Assembly: GCA_039621445.1 (NCBI GenBank)
Contig: CP154956.1
Location: forward strand, 75,616,192-75,680,191
Direction: 5' to 3'
Length of the DNA: 64,000 bases
From: Euglena gracilis
Lineage: Eukaryota > Euglenida > Euglenophyceae > Euglenales
The translations under genes and the position numbers were made by a program. Shown in pieces: positions 1 through 12,027 of the stretch (position 1 is its first letter; every line of letters starts with the position of its first letter). The notes beneath the pieces were generated by a model. That model did no database searches, was not told the DNA's origin, and was given only the letters and a program-made list of their open reading frames with translations.

Positions 1-124
1 GCTAATTTTTACAGGAAATATGATGCAATATGTTGTCTCGCTGCAGTGTGCAATGTGGTGTTCCAGGTTTGGGCATTGATAATGAAGATAACACAAACAA
101 GAACAACAAATGTTGGTTTTTCTG

Positions 125-480
125 AAGAGAAGGCCAAGCCCATTTGCTATTGAAGACGTGGTCGAATGCTGGTGGCTGTTGCTGCAAGCCCACGAACCAC
201 ACGACCGAAGAAGACCGAGGCCACTGCGGACAGACGTATGATGGATCGCTGCTGGGTTGGCATTTTCCTTGCCATGTGGGGTGGATCTGACCTCAAAGGA
301 AACCTTGTTCAGTGTTGTCAAGAAGAGATGCTTTCCTGCAGGTGGTGGTTAGAGTGGGGAAGCTCGTTGAAACAGTGGGAAAGAAGGAGAGGAGAAGAAG
401 GAAGGAAAGACGGAGAAGGACTAATGTCAAATCCCTTGCAGGGTGTAGCGGGGTTAAAATGAGGATTTCCTTGCATTTTT
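125..480 (+). repeat. Diverged direct duplication, copy 1
   Basis: Shares ordered matches with 1365-1760: a block around CCAAGCCCATTTGC followed by GAAGACGTGG, then GCTGGGT, then GGGGTGGATCTGACCTCAAA, then GGTGGTGGTTAG. The copies are diverged with indels, so this is an old segmental duplication or two copies of an unknown element. Confidence 0.55.
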
Positions 481-1364
481 AATCATGCAACGGATTACAA
501 TATTGGCTATACTGGAAAGAACTGTGCAGAGCTTGAGTCGCTCTGAATGGTGCAAGGGATCGCAAAGACACCTCTCAAACGCTCCAGCCCCCCCCCCCCA
601 TCCCATTGGAGGTTCATGTCGAGGGGGGCAGTTGCCCTTTGTTGGCGACCTGCAGCTGGACGGTGGCCAGCTGAAAAGTCACTTTGCTCCCCAATATGAG
701 CCAATTATGTTGACATTCACCAGGTGTAAATCATCTGTACCCCAAAGAAGGGGAAAACCTTCTAAATGACATGGAGCCTCTTGGGGGAGACTCCCCCAAG
801 ATAGACCATGCCATTTAGAGTTGGCATTTGCTCGAACAGTGATTGCCAATGGCAAGGTGCTGGCGTGATTGTGCTGTGTACATCAACTCGAGACAAATCA
901 TAAATTTGCAATGCAGGGACATTTTTGGCTCAACCGTAAAGAGTGCGCAATTCAAGCATTTTCTCTGCCTCAAAGTTGGTGAAAAAAGAACTGCCTCGAA
1001 TGTTCAGAGCAGGTGGTGTGATGGCGTCACCGCAACCACAAATATTGGTATGTGTATATGCATATACATATGTACATGTACGTGTACATGTATGTATACA
1101 TATACACATGCAACATTAGCTTTAACATTAGCAAACAGCTGTCTTTGAAGCGCGAAACATATGATCCTCCTCGGTGTCCTCCCTTCATTTCATTGTTAGC
1201 ATTGGATTCCTTTGTCCAGTATGTTTGTGTATGGCACGCCCCAAAGAATGAACTTGGATGGACTTGGGATGTGGTTCAATGCATACACATTCACAGATCT
1301 CAGTTCTGTGGCTGGTGGAAAATATCAATCTCATTACTGAGAGGAGGATCGCACAATCTGCTCC

Positions 1365-1760
1365 TGAAGAGAAAGCCAAGCCCATTTGCCAACATAGAAG
1401 ACGTGGCTGCACCTGGAGGCTGTTTCCAATGGCGTACGAACAACGCACAGAAGATTGGGGTCGCCTCAAGGCTGCTACGGCTGGGTGTGGCTGGATGGGC
1501 CAATCGCTGATGGGTTAACATTTTTCTTGCTGGGTGGGGTGGATCTGACCTCAAAAAGACAACACTGCCACCCCTGCCAATCATTATTCACACACATCTT
1601 GTTGAGGGTTGGCAAAAAGGAGTACTTGTTCTCATCACATGTGGTATTGGAAAACTGAAATGGTTGACCCCCCCCCACCCTGTGGGTGGTGGTTAGGGCT
1701 CACTGAGAAGGAAAAGAAGATGTGGAAGGGCCGAGTACCTGTCTTTAAGGTACCTGACTT
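1365..1760 (+). repeat. Diverged direct duplication, copy 2
   Basis: Partner of 125-480, same order and orientation, about 1.24 kb downstream. A second weak similarity pair (about 1145-1190 and 2050-2090, both containing ATCCTCCTC) suggests the duplicated block is larger than the aligned core. Confidence 0.5.
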
Positions 1761-2191
1761 TAAGTGGCAGGCGGTGGGATTTCCTGAAACTTCGAACAAA
1801 TGCAATGTTTGCCTTTCTGAGGCAACAAGTGTTTAAAAAAAAAGTACGTATAAATGGGGGAAACCCCTCCCTTCTTCGGAAAGACATATGCGAAATGTGC
1901 ATACCATTGCTTGAGGTGTGTCCGACCACGCTGCTATCATTGGTTTTGATTGACTTTCAAATTCACCCAGGTGGTGCAGCAAAGAGCAAGGCTCATCCAA
2001 ATTTTACAGTGGTTTTGCTGAATTTAGCTTTTGTGCATTTTTCTTTGAAGACGAAGCATACAATCCTCCTCATCGACCTCCCGTTTGTTCTCTTCATCCG
2101 ATGCATTTGTCTGTATTGTAGTTACGGGTTGAACTAATTCATTACGGAGGGTCGTTTCTGCATGTTATTGTGCTGCTACACTGTCCTTCCT

Positions 2192-2464
2192 TCAAAATCC
2201 CGGTTTCCTTTTTTGATGGAATAACTTTTTGTCAGTTTGTTTGTCAGTGTTTGCTTTGTTTGTCTGTGCTGAAGGAGTTTCAGCACCATTGCAAAACATG
2301 CCAATGGCGGAAAGCGTAGCAATGTATCCAGAATTCAACTCCCAACCTGCCGAAAGTTTTTCTATTGCGTCAGGTTTAACGTCAATAAGTTTTCCCAACT
2401 TTGGCAAAAAGAAGCCCAACCTTCGAATATGATATTTGGATATCTGCTTAAACACCTCACGCAC
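2192..2464 (-). CDS. Candidate exon, unknown protein
   Basis: A 90-codon minus-strand frame whose composition looks coding. Its first two thirds mix charged and hydrophobic residues (for example HIRRLGFFLPKLGKLIDV followed by a KPDAIEKLSAG segment). The final third is Lys/Gln-rich and may be intron read-through. No family is recognised. Other coding-like minus-strand frames lie between 4.9 and 9.3 kb, so this may be a downstream exon of a spliced gene. Boundaries are those of the open frame, not of the exon. Confidence 0.3.
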   Translation of the reverse strand: MREVFKQISKYHIRRLGFFLPKLGKLIDVKPDAIEKLSAGWELNSGYIATLSAIGMFCNGAETPSAQTNKANTDKQTDKKLFHQKRKPGF

Positions 2465-3124
2465 GTGATTCCTATGATCCAGCCTTCTCTAATGGTGGGT
2501 ATCATCACTTCTATGTCATTCTCATTGCAATAATCAACTTTGGGTCTGTTGAGCTTTCTGTTGAGAGACGTAAGCTGGCTGCTTGATCATACCTGCACGA
2601 TCCTGTCATTTTCTTCAAACCACCACCACCGCCACCATCAGTTGGCCGGCAGTCGAAACTGTATGTCAATAAGTGACGTTATAGAAAATGCGCTGCACAG
2701 AATGGGGAACATGGGAAACTTCAATGGGAGACAGGCTGAACAAACAGCGGAGGCCACGTTGGTGGGACTAAATCAACAAAGTCCTAACAAAGGGCCAATA
2801 TCCAGGTGGTACATAATCAACTTTTCATATTCACTTTTCGAATTCCATGCCATGCTTTGCTTGATCCAGTTTTCAAACTGCAAATTGTACACAAATTATA
2901 AAGCCCAAAGTTAGACTTGAAATTAGACCTAAATGGGGAGGCCTAAATGAGCCCCCCCCCCCCCCCCGGGGTTAGGGGGATACCCCTGGGTGGGTGGGGG
3001 GACCGCCCCTCCCCAAATCTTAAAAAAAAAACGGCACCCAACCCCCTAAGTCGGCCCATGGCATGGGAATGGTCAGTTTCAATACCATCCTTTCCTGCCA
3101 CAAAAAGGAAAAAATCCTGCACTC

Positions 3125-3235
3125 AAGCTGCTTCAAACCTATCCCGAAACCTTAACCCTAAAGCTTAACCCTTCTTCACTACCTTAACATGTTTCTCACC
3201 TTAAACCTTAAACCTTAACCCTAATTCTTAACCAA
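3125..3235. repeat. Degenerate telomere-like repeats
   Basis: Irregular CCTTAA, CCTTAAA and ACCCTAA units, i.e. the C-rich strand of TTAGGG-like repeat with many variants. This is an internal degenerate tract, not a chromosome end. Confidence 0.5.
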
Positions 3236-3878
3236 ATACCCCGAAACCTTCCCCCACCGCGCAAAAAGCCACCCAAGGGGGCACTAGGTCCAAAAAGTGA
3301 GCGGCAGCTGGCCGACAGCCCCGGAACGTTTCATGACTGCACCCCCCCCCCCTGCGCGTGTGCAGTGGCGAGATGCCAGAATGGAGGAGGGGTAGCACAT
3401 TCTGTGACCTGGGGGAGAGCAGCGGCATAAGGGCCGCCCTGCGCCCTGGACAGCAAGGTGATGAGGCGCTCTATCGGCTGGCCGGCCGGGGCAGCGAGGT
3501 TGAATGTGTGGCGGAGCAGCCGGCCGGCATCCGCCATGACCACCGCCGGCAGGGCCCTGCTCTGAGACCGTCGGGTGAGGGGGGGGGGCGAAGAAAGCAG
3601 GTTCTGAGGCAGACAGGGGGATGTGCCGGGTGGTTTTCTTGGGGACCCCTACTGGCAAATGTCCGATTTCCAATCCCTGCCCCCCTTAAACCCCCAGGGC
3701 TTGTTTTGGGGTTGTTACTGGCTCAAACAAGTTTCCATTTAACACTGGTGTGACCCCTCCTGCCGAAGGGGCTGGGTTTTGAGAATGGATTGCTATGTTG
3801 TGGCCGTGGTCCCCTCCCCTGGGGTGCTTATGGGTCAATCCGGCCCAATTGAAGACCGGCCGGGAAAAAAACTGGTTG

Positions 3879-3901
3879 GATGATGATGATGATGATGATG
3901 A
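3879..3901 (+). repeat. (ATG)n microsatellite
   Basis: About seven perfect ATG/GAT triplets. Confidence 0.9.
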
Positions 3902-4868
3902 ATTTTTTGGTCTATTTTGGGTGGTTGATGAGGGAACAGGTGTGCGCTTTTTAGGGATGCAGTATCGGGCCAGGCTTCTGCTTGAGGACCCGGGGGGGGG
4001 GGTACTGGCTAGCCAATCGGCAGCTAGACCCCCCTCCCCCCAGGAGGGGGGGGGGAGGTCCGGGGGTCCGCCCAACTGGAAAAAAAATTTCCTCTGGCGC
4101 TGCGAGCCGAGGTGGAAATGAGGTTTTTAATAGGTTTTTGGCTGGTTTTGTTCCAAAAATTCCCAAAAAATGGCCAAAAACGGCCATTTCTGGCCATTTT
4201 TGGGGGTCCCAAAAAAAATTCCGGCGCTTTGCGCCGTTCACTGGAAAAAAAAATTTCCACTAGCAAGCTGTTCCTAATTAGTGTGCCATGCCCAAAAAGG
4301 ACACACGCCGGCGGTCCGATACAGGCTTCTGCTTAAGGGATTGCAGTGCAGCCCCCACGGGGGGGGGGGGGGGCTGGACTGCAGCTAGTCCAAATTTGGC
4401 TAGTGGGATTTCTAGCAGGAAATGCACACATTAGGAACATACAGAAATGTTTTGAGAGCATCAATCTCCATTTTTTTATTATAAAAAAACAGCTATTTAT
4501 TGTCGATTTGAAGGAAAAAATAGAAGGCAAAGCATAAGGTAGGCTTTAGGGATTGAACTGGTGTGCACAGTGCCCCAATGAGTGCGCACTTCCCAGGCGG
4601 CCAAAAGAACAAACCAGAGGGCACCCTGCCCCCTCGGGGGGGTTAATGTTATCCGTCGTCATGTGCAGTTTTCCATTTCAGGATAAGCACAACTCCCTGG
4701 TCACAAACACAACAAAACTGCCCATGCACCCCCCATACTGGTTTGAGTACTCAGACAACCTGCTCTCCAGGTGGGGGGCTGAGTAGCGAGCAGCATGGGC
4801 ATGCCAAATGCATTTCCCCACTGGCACCACCCAAAAAAAAGTCAAGAGGGAAAGGGGGGATCAGGAAG

Positions 4869-5069
4869 CTAAAACGATGCAACTGGGACGATTTCTTCAA
4901 TGATTTCTGCTCGTATTAGGTGACGACTCGGCCTTAAACCCAATTTTAAAGCTGCCTCACCAACTCTAACCCGATGAATTACCTTGACCCTGAACTGCAT
5001 CAAACAATTGACAACCAATTCAACAATTGACAACCACCAGCATCCAAAACCAATACCTTTGCGCTTCAT
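4869..5069 (-). CDS. Candidate exon, unknown protein
   Basis: Minus-strand open frame of 66 codons. The last 40 residues look protein-like (RVKVIHRVRVGEAALKLG, then an acidic AEIIEEIV segment) and end at a stop. It lies downstream, in minus orientation, of similar frames at 5152, 5372 and 5817, so it may be the 3' exon of a spliced gene. No family recognised; the upstream boundary is unknown. Confidence 0.28.
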   Translation of the reverse strand: MKRKGIGFGCWWLSIVELVVNCLMQFRVKVIHRVRVGEAALKLGLRPSRHLIRAEIIEEIVPVASF

Positions 5070-5151
5070 CCCAGGAAGTCACTGCAAGTCCTCTAACTAC
5101 ATGTATATTTGACACCTTGTTCGAAGGAGACTTCGATCTTTTCTGAACTAG

Positions 5152-5343
5152 TCACCAGTTGAACCCTCCCATGAAAATCCAGGAAACTGACTTCGACCCA
5201 AATAAATACCGTGCTTGAACGACCCGTGTTCCTTGGATCAAACAAATCAAGCCAACAAAAGACCTACAAAAAATACTGTCCGTGTTGGCTTCGACTCCTG
5301 GATTCACTTGGAACAACTTGCCTGAGATAGGCAAAAAAAACAC
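5152..5343 (-). CDS. Candidate exon, unknown protein
   Basis: Minus-strand frame of 63 codons, hydrophobic with interspersed polar residues (GKLFQVNPGVEANTDS, then a Phe/Ile/Leu-rich part ending in a stop). Its coding character is moderate and it fits the run of minus-strand frames in 4.9-6.2 kb. The function is unknown. Confidence 0.25.
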   Translation of the reverse strand: MFFLPISGKLFQVNPGVEANTDSIFCRSFVGLICLIQGTRVVQARYLFGSKSVSWIFMGGFNW

Positions 5344-5368
5344 TTAAAATATATGTGACAACTTCACA

Positions 5369-5572
5369 TCACAGCAAAGACCTGTGAACAAGGTGTCTGG
5401 AAAGAGGGCCAGCACCAAGCAGCGCAAGGAAGGCCTCCGAGGTGCCAATGAACACCACAGGAGCGGCGGCAAGCCACACCGCGGTTTCAAAATTTTCACC
5501 AACCTGTGTGTTTCGTTTCAAAAATGCCCCAACCACATTACCCCGGCCCACACCTTTTTTGCAGGGACTCAC
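5369..5572 (-). CDS. Candidate exon with hydrophobic segment
   Basis: Minus-strand frame of 67 codons. After a Lys/Gly-rich beginning it has a hydrophobic stretch (AVWLAAAPVVFIG, then EAFLALLGAGPL) that could be a membrane segment. The complementary frame is Lys/Arg-rich and equally open, so the strand is uncertain. No family recognised. Confidence 0.25.
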   Translation of the reverse strand: MSPCKKGVGRGNVVGAFLKRNTQVGENFETAVWLAAAPVVFIGTSEAFLALLGAGPLSRHLVHRSLL

Positions 5573-5816
5573 AAAGCTTCAAGCCGCCACCAATGGTTGA
5601 GGTTCAAACAAAATCAAACACCAGAGAGGAGAAAAAATATTAAATATTAATTCATTGTGGTGGAGCCTGACCCTTGTTCGTGGAAGTCGTGGAGGATGTG
5701 CCCCCAGTGGCACCCAGCAGCCTGTCGCACTGGGTCATGGGCAGTGGTTGTGTGTGGTTCCTCTCACCACCACAGATCCAAGCACCTCTGGGGCAACTGA
5801 TCCTGAATGCAGCGCC

Positions 5817-6165
5817 TCAGGCAGCCGGAAAAGACTTGGCAGAAAGATCAATCCTCCATCCGTCTAGAAAGCCATCCCGACTCCGTCTGGGATTGGTTGC
5901 ATTCAGGAGTGGACCCCCCCTGGCATAAAAATGCATCCTCCAATGCACAACACTGGCCAGAGGGTCCTGCAAGCAAATTATGTGAGGTTTGCACCATAAA
6001 TTACGACTGTGTATGGCCTGCAGCAGTTCAGTCGACACTGCTTCAATCCTTAACAGGTCTTTTTGGTGATTGAATGCTGGAATTGATGCTGGTGGACATC
6101 CACAAGGAATCAAATTGAGCTCAAAATGAACAGAATATGTGTCTCCCCCATCCTGGGAAAGATTT
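5817..6165 (-). CDS. Candidate exon behind a plausible 3' splice site
   Basis: Minus-strand frame whose coding-like part starts just after the acceptor-like text CTTTCCCAG near 6165. It reads DGGDTYSVHFELNLIPCGCP and continues with well-mixed residues to a stop near 5817. A second acceptor-like TTTGCTTGCAG lies inside the frame, so a short intron may interrupt it. It is the best coding candidate in the first 10 kb. Family unknown. Confidence 0.33.
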
Positions 6166-6404
6166 TGGAAGGCTAATTGATGTGGAATGCGAACAATTGG
6201 GTTTCCCTTCAAGTTTTCAGCAGCTCAATGCCACCATATCACAACATCCAAAAATTTGTGGGTCTTATCCTTTCCCAGCTCTTGTCAATTGATTTTGATC
6301 ATAAAATGTGCATATCAGGAGGAACAATAGGGCAGAGGCCGCACTCAAACATTCCAACAAACACTCCTTGTTTATTAAAACAATAACAATAACGATAAAT
6401 TGTG

Positions 6405-6482
6405 GCACGTGCACACACACGCACCCACATAAACACATCAAACAACACACACGCGCACACGCACACATACACACATCAAACA

Positions 6483-6517
<35 letters not shown>

Positions 6518-6528
6518 ACAAAAACACA
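6405..6528 (+). repeat. CA-rich microsatellite
   Basis: Interrupted (CA)n with ACGC variants, then an uninterrupted (AC)n core at about 6486-6516. It produces spurious His/Thr and Cys/Val open frames on the two strands. Confidence 0.9.
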
Positions 6529-9128
6529 CAAAGTGGGTCAAAGCCATTGGATTTTGGCCAATTCCCCATAAAAATGTACAGTGCTTGTTGCGCCGGGTGA
6601 CCACGACGGGATGTCCCTGTTCGACCTCACCCCCAGGGGACACACCTTAAGCAATCGTGTGGGTTTGGACCCTTATCCCCTGTGGATGCTCGGGTGTGGA
6701 TAAAGCAACGCGTCCAAGAGCAGATACCTTTTGATAAAATAAAAATAATAATGGCAGAAAACACTTTCCATTATTGTTGGCTGTGTTATAATATATTTAT
6801 AGGACAAAATCACACGCAACTGTAATGAGTTGACAAGTCAACTGGAGCAGAATTAGTACTCCATCGGAAGATGTATTGCTGGGGATGAGAAAGACTTCGA
6901 ACAATTATGGAATGACAAAAAAGACCTGCACTCACTTCTGTTGGGATAAATTAAAAAGATGCTTGTCTCTGGCGCAGGAATCAGGATTGGTCCTGCACAA
7001 AAACTTATGAAAGGAAGGGAAAACAATCTTTCATGTGCTAACACTATTCCGCCTACCTCTGCCTGCACCACACATCGGACGTTTCTCTACTCTATCAGTT
7101 GAGATGTTTTTTTCTCAAATCCACCCAGGGACATGCGGAAAATGCGCCCAAAAAAACAGCAAAAGAACCCAAAACAGAAACGTCGTTCCCAGTCTGGTGA
7201 ATAACAAAGACAACAAAACTTCAAACAGCAACACCAATTGGGTAAGGTTAGCATCCTCACACTCGGATACCTGTTTGGCAATTGTCGAAATGTGTGAGGT
7301 ATCAAAGCAACCTTGGAGCAGTTGCAGAACCCCGCTGATAACGTCAACAACAACTTTGGCTGGATGCTCATCACCAGGTGAGGAGCTGTTTTATTCACTC
7401 ATCTGACAAACAGGTGAAAATGAATTTGTTGCTTTGTCATTTTGCACCATCATTGCAAAATAAGACTACAAAGAAACAAAACAAAATGGTCACCAAAATA
7501 AATAATGACTCTGACTTTGGGACCCAATCAATGGACCAGGGGATAAAATGACGACAATGCAGCACAAAAAAAAATACACGAAGAGGAATGATACTCATAA
7601 GAGAATAGTATGCAAAAAATTATGTTTTTTGTCCAATTTTCTACAGATCAACTAAAATTCATGTGAAAACAGCATTTTGTTTTCCAAATTCTCATTCAAC
7701 TATTCAAAGATAGATGAGGACTGGATTGGACCAGCTTCTGATGGGGGTGGGGAGGCACCTTGTTGCAATCTAGCAGCTGAATATACGGGGGCAGGGGGGG
7801 GGGGCACTGGATTAAGATTGAAGACGTTGTTTCATGCAAATCCTGAAATGCCTGAGTTTCATTGGTCTGGGGCTTGCGTTCTCGGTTGTGAAGGGCAGAG
7901 GTATCTCAGAATGATGAGCCATCCAGGCAACGTCCCGTGGATGTGCAGCTGGCCGAAATGAGCAGGTCAGACTTCACGAAACCATGTTGGAGCGAGGAGA
8001 ACATATGCGCAGGACACTGGCAAAGAGGGTGTTGCTTAGGTTCATCACAACCTTCAGCTGCGATGAATAAGATTCATTGGAAGGCATTGACCTGAGGGGT
8101 AACCTTTTTTGTAACATTTTGAAACATTTGTGACATTGTTGAACATAATATTTTAGTGTGAATGAATATGCAATTGTGCACCCAAGCTAAACAACCTCCG
8201 AGGAAAGGAAACCGAAATTCAATGGGGCTGCTTTAATGGGGGGGGTAAGCCAGTTGGTCTATTAACCAATCTGTGGCCAGTCCAACGACTGGCATTGCAA
8301 AACAGCAACATACAAAACACAACGTACATCAATGCACACCCGCAAAGACCCCCAACAACAAAACCAAAAAACCCAGAGAAGCAGAGAAAACATCGAAAAT
8401 TTATCAAAAAATACGCAATTGCAAAAATAAAGGCAAAAAGCATTCAAAATGCAAAAAAATAGAAAAAAGGTAGCGGTCATCTCTTCTGTTGGCATGAAAA
8501 AATAAAGTAGATAATGAAGGTGGGTGATCTCCAACGCTGTGCCTCTTTTAAGAAAAAAAAACTCACGACAAAGTGTGAGCTTTCAGAAATGATCATATGG
8601 ATTTGAACCAAAAAACAACAGCCAAAAATGAACCACCTTCTGTTTGCATTGATAAGGCGGAATAGAATGATATGAATGCAAACCTCTCCCTGCTTCCTCT
8701 ATCTGAAAGAAAAAATTTGGACCAATTTTTGTGTTTTGTGCTGATTTTTTTGCCACAAAACTATAACAAGGTAATGGAAATGAGGTTTTTTCACAATCTG
8801 TTGATCTCTGGAAAAAGGCTGACAATTGAAGATGCCTCACTCCCCAAAATTACTCAAACTCCCATATGTGTGGGTGAACTATTCAGCTTTCAGTTGGTAT
8901 CATGATCCGCAATGAAGCACTTGGCACACCTGCAACAGCCAAGAAACCAACAGAAACAATTGTGCTTTGCAGATGCGGCGGAATATGATCTTCCCCAATG
9001 CCAGAAATTGGCAACAAACAATACAAGAGAAACCTTGCTTCCTGTAAGAACACACCGGTGTTTTTGATATTTCAACATCCATATTGGAAATTTATTGTTC
9101 TTTAATTGGTTTCCTGGTGCGACTCAAC
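6529..9128. other. Gene-poor region, a few weak exon-like stretches
   Basis: Mostly AT-rich with no supported gene. At 7131-7377 (plus) an exon-like stretch lies between an acceptor-like TCCACCCAG and a donor-like CACCAG|GTGAGG, but its frame is Asn/Ser/Thr-rich and unconvincing. Minus-strand frames at 8583-8840 and 8890-9082 are similarly weak. Purine-rich text at 8330-8470 gives Lys-rich spurious frames. Confidence 0.35.
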
Positions 9129-9330
9129 CTATGTCGCAAATACCCCGAGAACTTTCATGTAAGTGGGATGGAGTGGTAATTTTTGGACAAATTGTTTGAT
9201 CATGAATCTGAAATACTTCTTGAACGCAAACTTGGAAAACAAACCAGAAGCAAAATCCAACAATAGGTCACCATCGTGGCCAAACACAGGCATCTGATCC
9301 TCCTTCACAAACACACCATTTGGCTCAGCT
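9129..9330 (-). CDS. Candidate exon, unknown protein
   Basis: Minus-strand frame that becomes coding-like after an AG at about 9340. It reads VKEDQMPVFGHDGDLLLDFA, then an aromatic/basic part (KFAFKKYFRFMIKQFVQKLP) and ends at a stop near 9129. Residue mix and lack of low complexity favour a real exon. No family recognised. The minus orientation matches the frames at 4.9-6.2 kb, but I cannot show that they are one gene. Confidence 0.35.
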
Positions 9331-11256
9331 TGGATGAAAGGTCAACATGACAATGCCATTGGAGCTGTCTACAAAAGTTGACAAACCACATGGGAACTTC
9401 AACACCTTGTTTGCAAAACCTGTGAAATGAATATGGTATCATGTTTGCCAAAACCAACGTCACAAAAAACTGATATTTTAGTCGTTAAATAAATGGCCAC
9501 TTTAATACGGTTTTTTCCTTTTCTTTTGGCCTGCATCTTTGGGGGGGGGGGCGACAGGGACACTGGGAAACAAAAACCCATTTTGTTTGCACTCTTCGCT
9601 GTTTTTGTGGGTTTTGGGGGCAGAACCGTGTTTGTTTGGTTTGGTTTGGTTTGTTGGCCAAGGACTTGAGAAATATTTTGACGTTGAAATTTCTGCGCTT
9701 TCGGCGAGATGTTCCCCGAGGTTGGTTCATGTTGTGCTTTGTCACCTACCCCTGTGGGGAGGCCAGATGTCTTTGGCAAAAAAAATCTCAAAATGACAGG
9801 GAATGAAGAAGTATCGAGCAGCAGAGAAGCCCTTGGAAAGCCCTATCAAATAGCACCCTCGGCCATTTTTTAAGAGGTGTTCCCCATGACCCCCCTCCCC
9901 ATAACTGACCCAGGACCCTCTTTGGGCCAATTCCTTTGCTTTTTTTTTTTGCCTGATGCCTACTTTCATGGAATTTTCAGATTTGATCCCTTTTAAAAGG
10001 GCTTGAAATTGTGTTATTGTGGGTTGGTAATATGGGTTGGTATTCTGAAATTGGTAATAAAATTCCTATTGGTAATAAAATCCTAATTATTGATTATTGA
10101 TGATTAATTATTGATTCATATTAAATTGTTGAATTTTCACAGTCAGCGATTCCAAATTAAACCACTGAAAATATGTTTCGTGCTGTAACCCCCACTGCGA
10201 CCCACCCCTGAAAATTCATTTTGGTCTGTTTTTTTTTGAGCTTTTGGGCAGGGGTTTTCTTAAGGGCCCTGGGGCTGGCTTGAAACAGGTGCTGTCGCGT
10301 TATTCGGTTCAGCCCGGCTGCACTGGGCTGGCCCAGATTTATTTCAGCACATCCGGGGGGGGGGGTGGCAGCTCTGCTCAAAGCTGCTAGCTGCTAGTGC
10401 TGGCTGGCTGGACCCCCTCCCCCCCCTGGGGTGGGGTTCCCCTCCGGATCAAGAAATGGATGCTTTCAAATCCTTTCAGAATGCAGCAGAGTCAAAAGAA
10501 ATGCTCGGGAACGAAGCCCTTTGAGGCAAAAAAATTTGAGGCAAAAAAATTTGAGGCAAAACTCTGGGCGAATTTGGGTCCCCCCAGTTTGGCAATTGGA
10601 GGGGGGTGAAGATAAATATCACACAGACCAAAACGGGACGAATCGCATGATCATAAAATGGCTCTATATCATTTGGGGGGGGGTAAAATCTCCGGGAGAA
10701 GAATTCCAAGTACTTTGGCTTTATTTAAGGGCGATCGCTGGTCGTCTGATGCACAGAGGATTTGATCAATGGGTGAAAAGTTCCTAAAGACGGAGATAAG
10801 GACAGAATTTTTGCTTTGCATGCCACGTGCGCGCCGCTTTGCACGCCACACTTTGCAACACAACGCTGCGTTAGGCGCTGCACCCACTTTGCCAGGTTGC
10901 AAAAAAAAATTGATCACCACCAAGAGGATCCACCATACCCCCCCCCTCAAAGTGTCCCCCTCAAGTGGACAAAAGTTTTGGCAAACTTTGGTCCCCTCAA
11001 AGTGGCCATTTTCCTTCGTCGCCAAAAGCGCCAAGCCAGAATTTGACCTCCCCTCCCCCACAGTGCATGGAGGGGCCACTCTGATGGGGGGTTGCCTTGT
11101 GTGGAGACCTTTTTGGGGAACCCCCATCAGGCCCTGCTGTCGTCTCTCAACGCAGAGGCAGATGGGCCGCGGGGGACGGGCTGGGAACACTGCGTTTTTG
11201 TTCCGGTGGATGTTTGGCACACTGGGAATGGCCCTGCAGGGGGGGGAACTGGACGG
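9331..11256. other. Repeat-bearing intergenic sequence
   Basis: No supported gene. It holds TAATAAAAT/ATTGAT-rich text (10050-10140), C/G runs (9541-9550, 10355-10364, 10420-10427), three direct copies of a 17-bp unit GAGGCAAAAAAATTT at about 10519-10560, and two closely spaced similar phrases around CCCCTCAAAGTG at 10945 and 10994. Confidence 0.4.
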
Positions 11257-11830
11257 CCCTCGGAAAAAATGCGCAAAAATGCGCAAAAAAATGCGCAAAA
11301 AAATGCACTAAGTTTGTGACATTCCTAAGGGAAAAAGGACTTAGACAGATTTCCAACAGTAAACCCAAAATTAAACCAAAATCACGAAAAAGAGCTGAAA
11401 TGAAGGCATTTTGGCCAAAAAAGTGCGAAAATGGATTCGTTGGTTACAGAAATGGGTCAGTTGAACGGGGGAAAATTCGGTGAGCATGTGATTTGGGTGG
11501 AAAATGTGCAAAAATGGCAAAATGTGCAAAATTGGGCAAAAAAAGGCGCAAAATTGAAAATGTGCAAAATTGGGCAAAAAAAATGCGCAAAAAAAGGCGC
11601 AAAAATTGAAAATGTGCAAAATTGGGCAAAAAATGCGCAAAAAAGGCGCAAAAATTGAAAATGTGCAAAATTGGGCAAAAAAATGCGCAAAAAATGCGCA
11701 AAAAATGGACAATGTGCAAAAATGGGGGGGGGATTGCAAAAAATGCGCAAAAATGCGCATTTTTGAAAAATTGACAAAAATGCGCAAAAAAATGCGCAAA
11801 AATGCGCAAAAATGCGAAACGCATTTCCCC
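11257..11830 (+). repeat. GCGCAAAAA / GTGCAAAA tandem array
   Basis: Dense repetition of the words AATGCGCAAAAA, AAATGTGCAAAATTGGGC and GGCGCAAAA at irregular spacing (11262-11312, then 11500-11815). All derive from a short (G/T)GCAAAA(A)n core. It yields stop-poor frames that read as Lys/Asn-rich or Phe/His-rich and should not be taken as genes. Confidence 0.85.
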
Positions 11831-12027
11831 CCCCCCTGGGCCCTGGCAGAAGTGCCCAACAGCCCAGGAGCCGGGTTTTTCTGGGGGCATAATTGTGGTG
11901 CCTGCGTGGTGGTGACCGGAGGACGGGGTCGCTGATGAGCCAGCAGGGACAGAAAAAAATGTTGCACTTTCAATTTGAACTTGCAAGTGCAAGTTTTGTT
12001 GCACTTTTGCAAAACCAATTTTTTTTA

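Larger units (their letters stand above)
1..2191. other. Low-repeat region without a clear gene
   Basis: No open frame here shows convincing protein character. It contains two diverged copies of one segment (125-480 and 1365-1760), a TGTA/TACA-rich stretch near 1048-1110, and intron-like text such as a pyrimidine run ending in CACCCAG near 1969. It could be intronic or intergenic DNA next to the minus-strand exon at 2192-2464. Confidence 0.4.
2465..4868. other. Gene-poor region with homopolymers and weak repeats
   Basis: No supported gene. It contains C/G runs (about 2951-2968, 3346-3352, 3580-3588, 3990-4000, 4360-4372), telomere-like text at 3125-3235 and an ATG trinucleotide run. The phrase CAGGCTTCTGCTT occurs near 3972 and 4322, each close to a G-run, suggesting the edges of a degraded element of about 0.35 kb. 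Confidence 0.4.

Noticed and set aside
3331-3760. GC-rich overlapping ORFs
   Set aside because: Open on both strands in several frames with Pro/Gly/Arg bias next to C-runs; no consistent coding signal or motif.
6265-6650. Cys/Val-rich and His/Thr-rich ORFs
   Set aside because: Direct translations of the CA microsatellite.
11430-11935. Lys/Asn-rich and Phe/His-rich ORFs
   Set aside because: Both strands are open because of the GTGCAAAA/GCGCAAAA array; low complexity with no protein signature.
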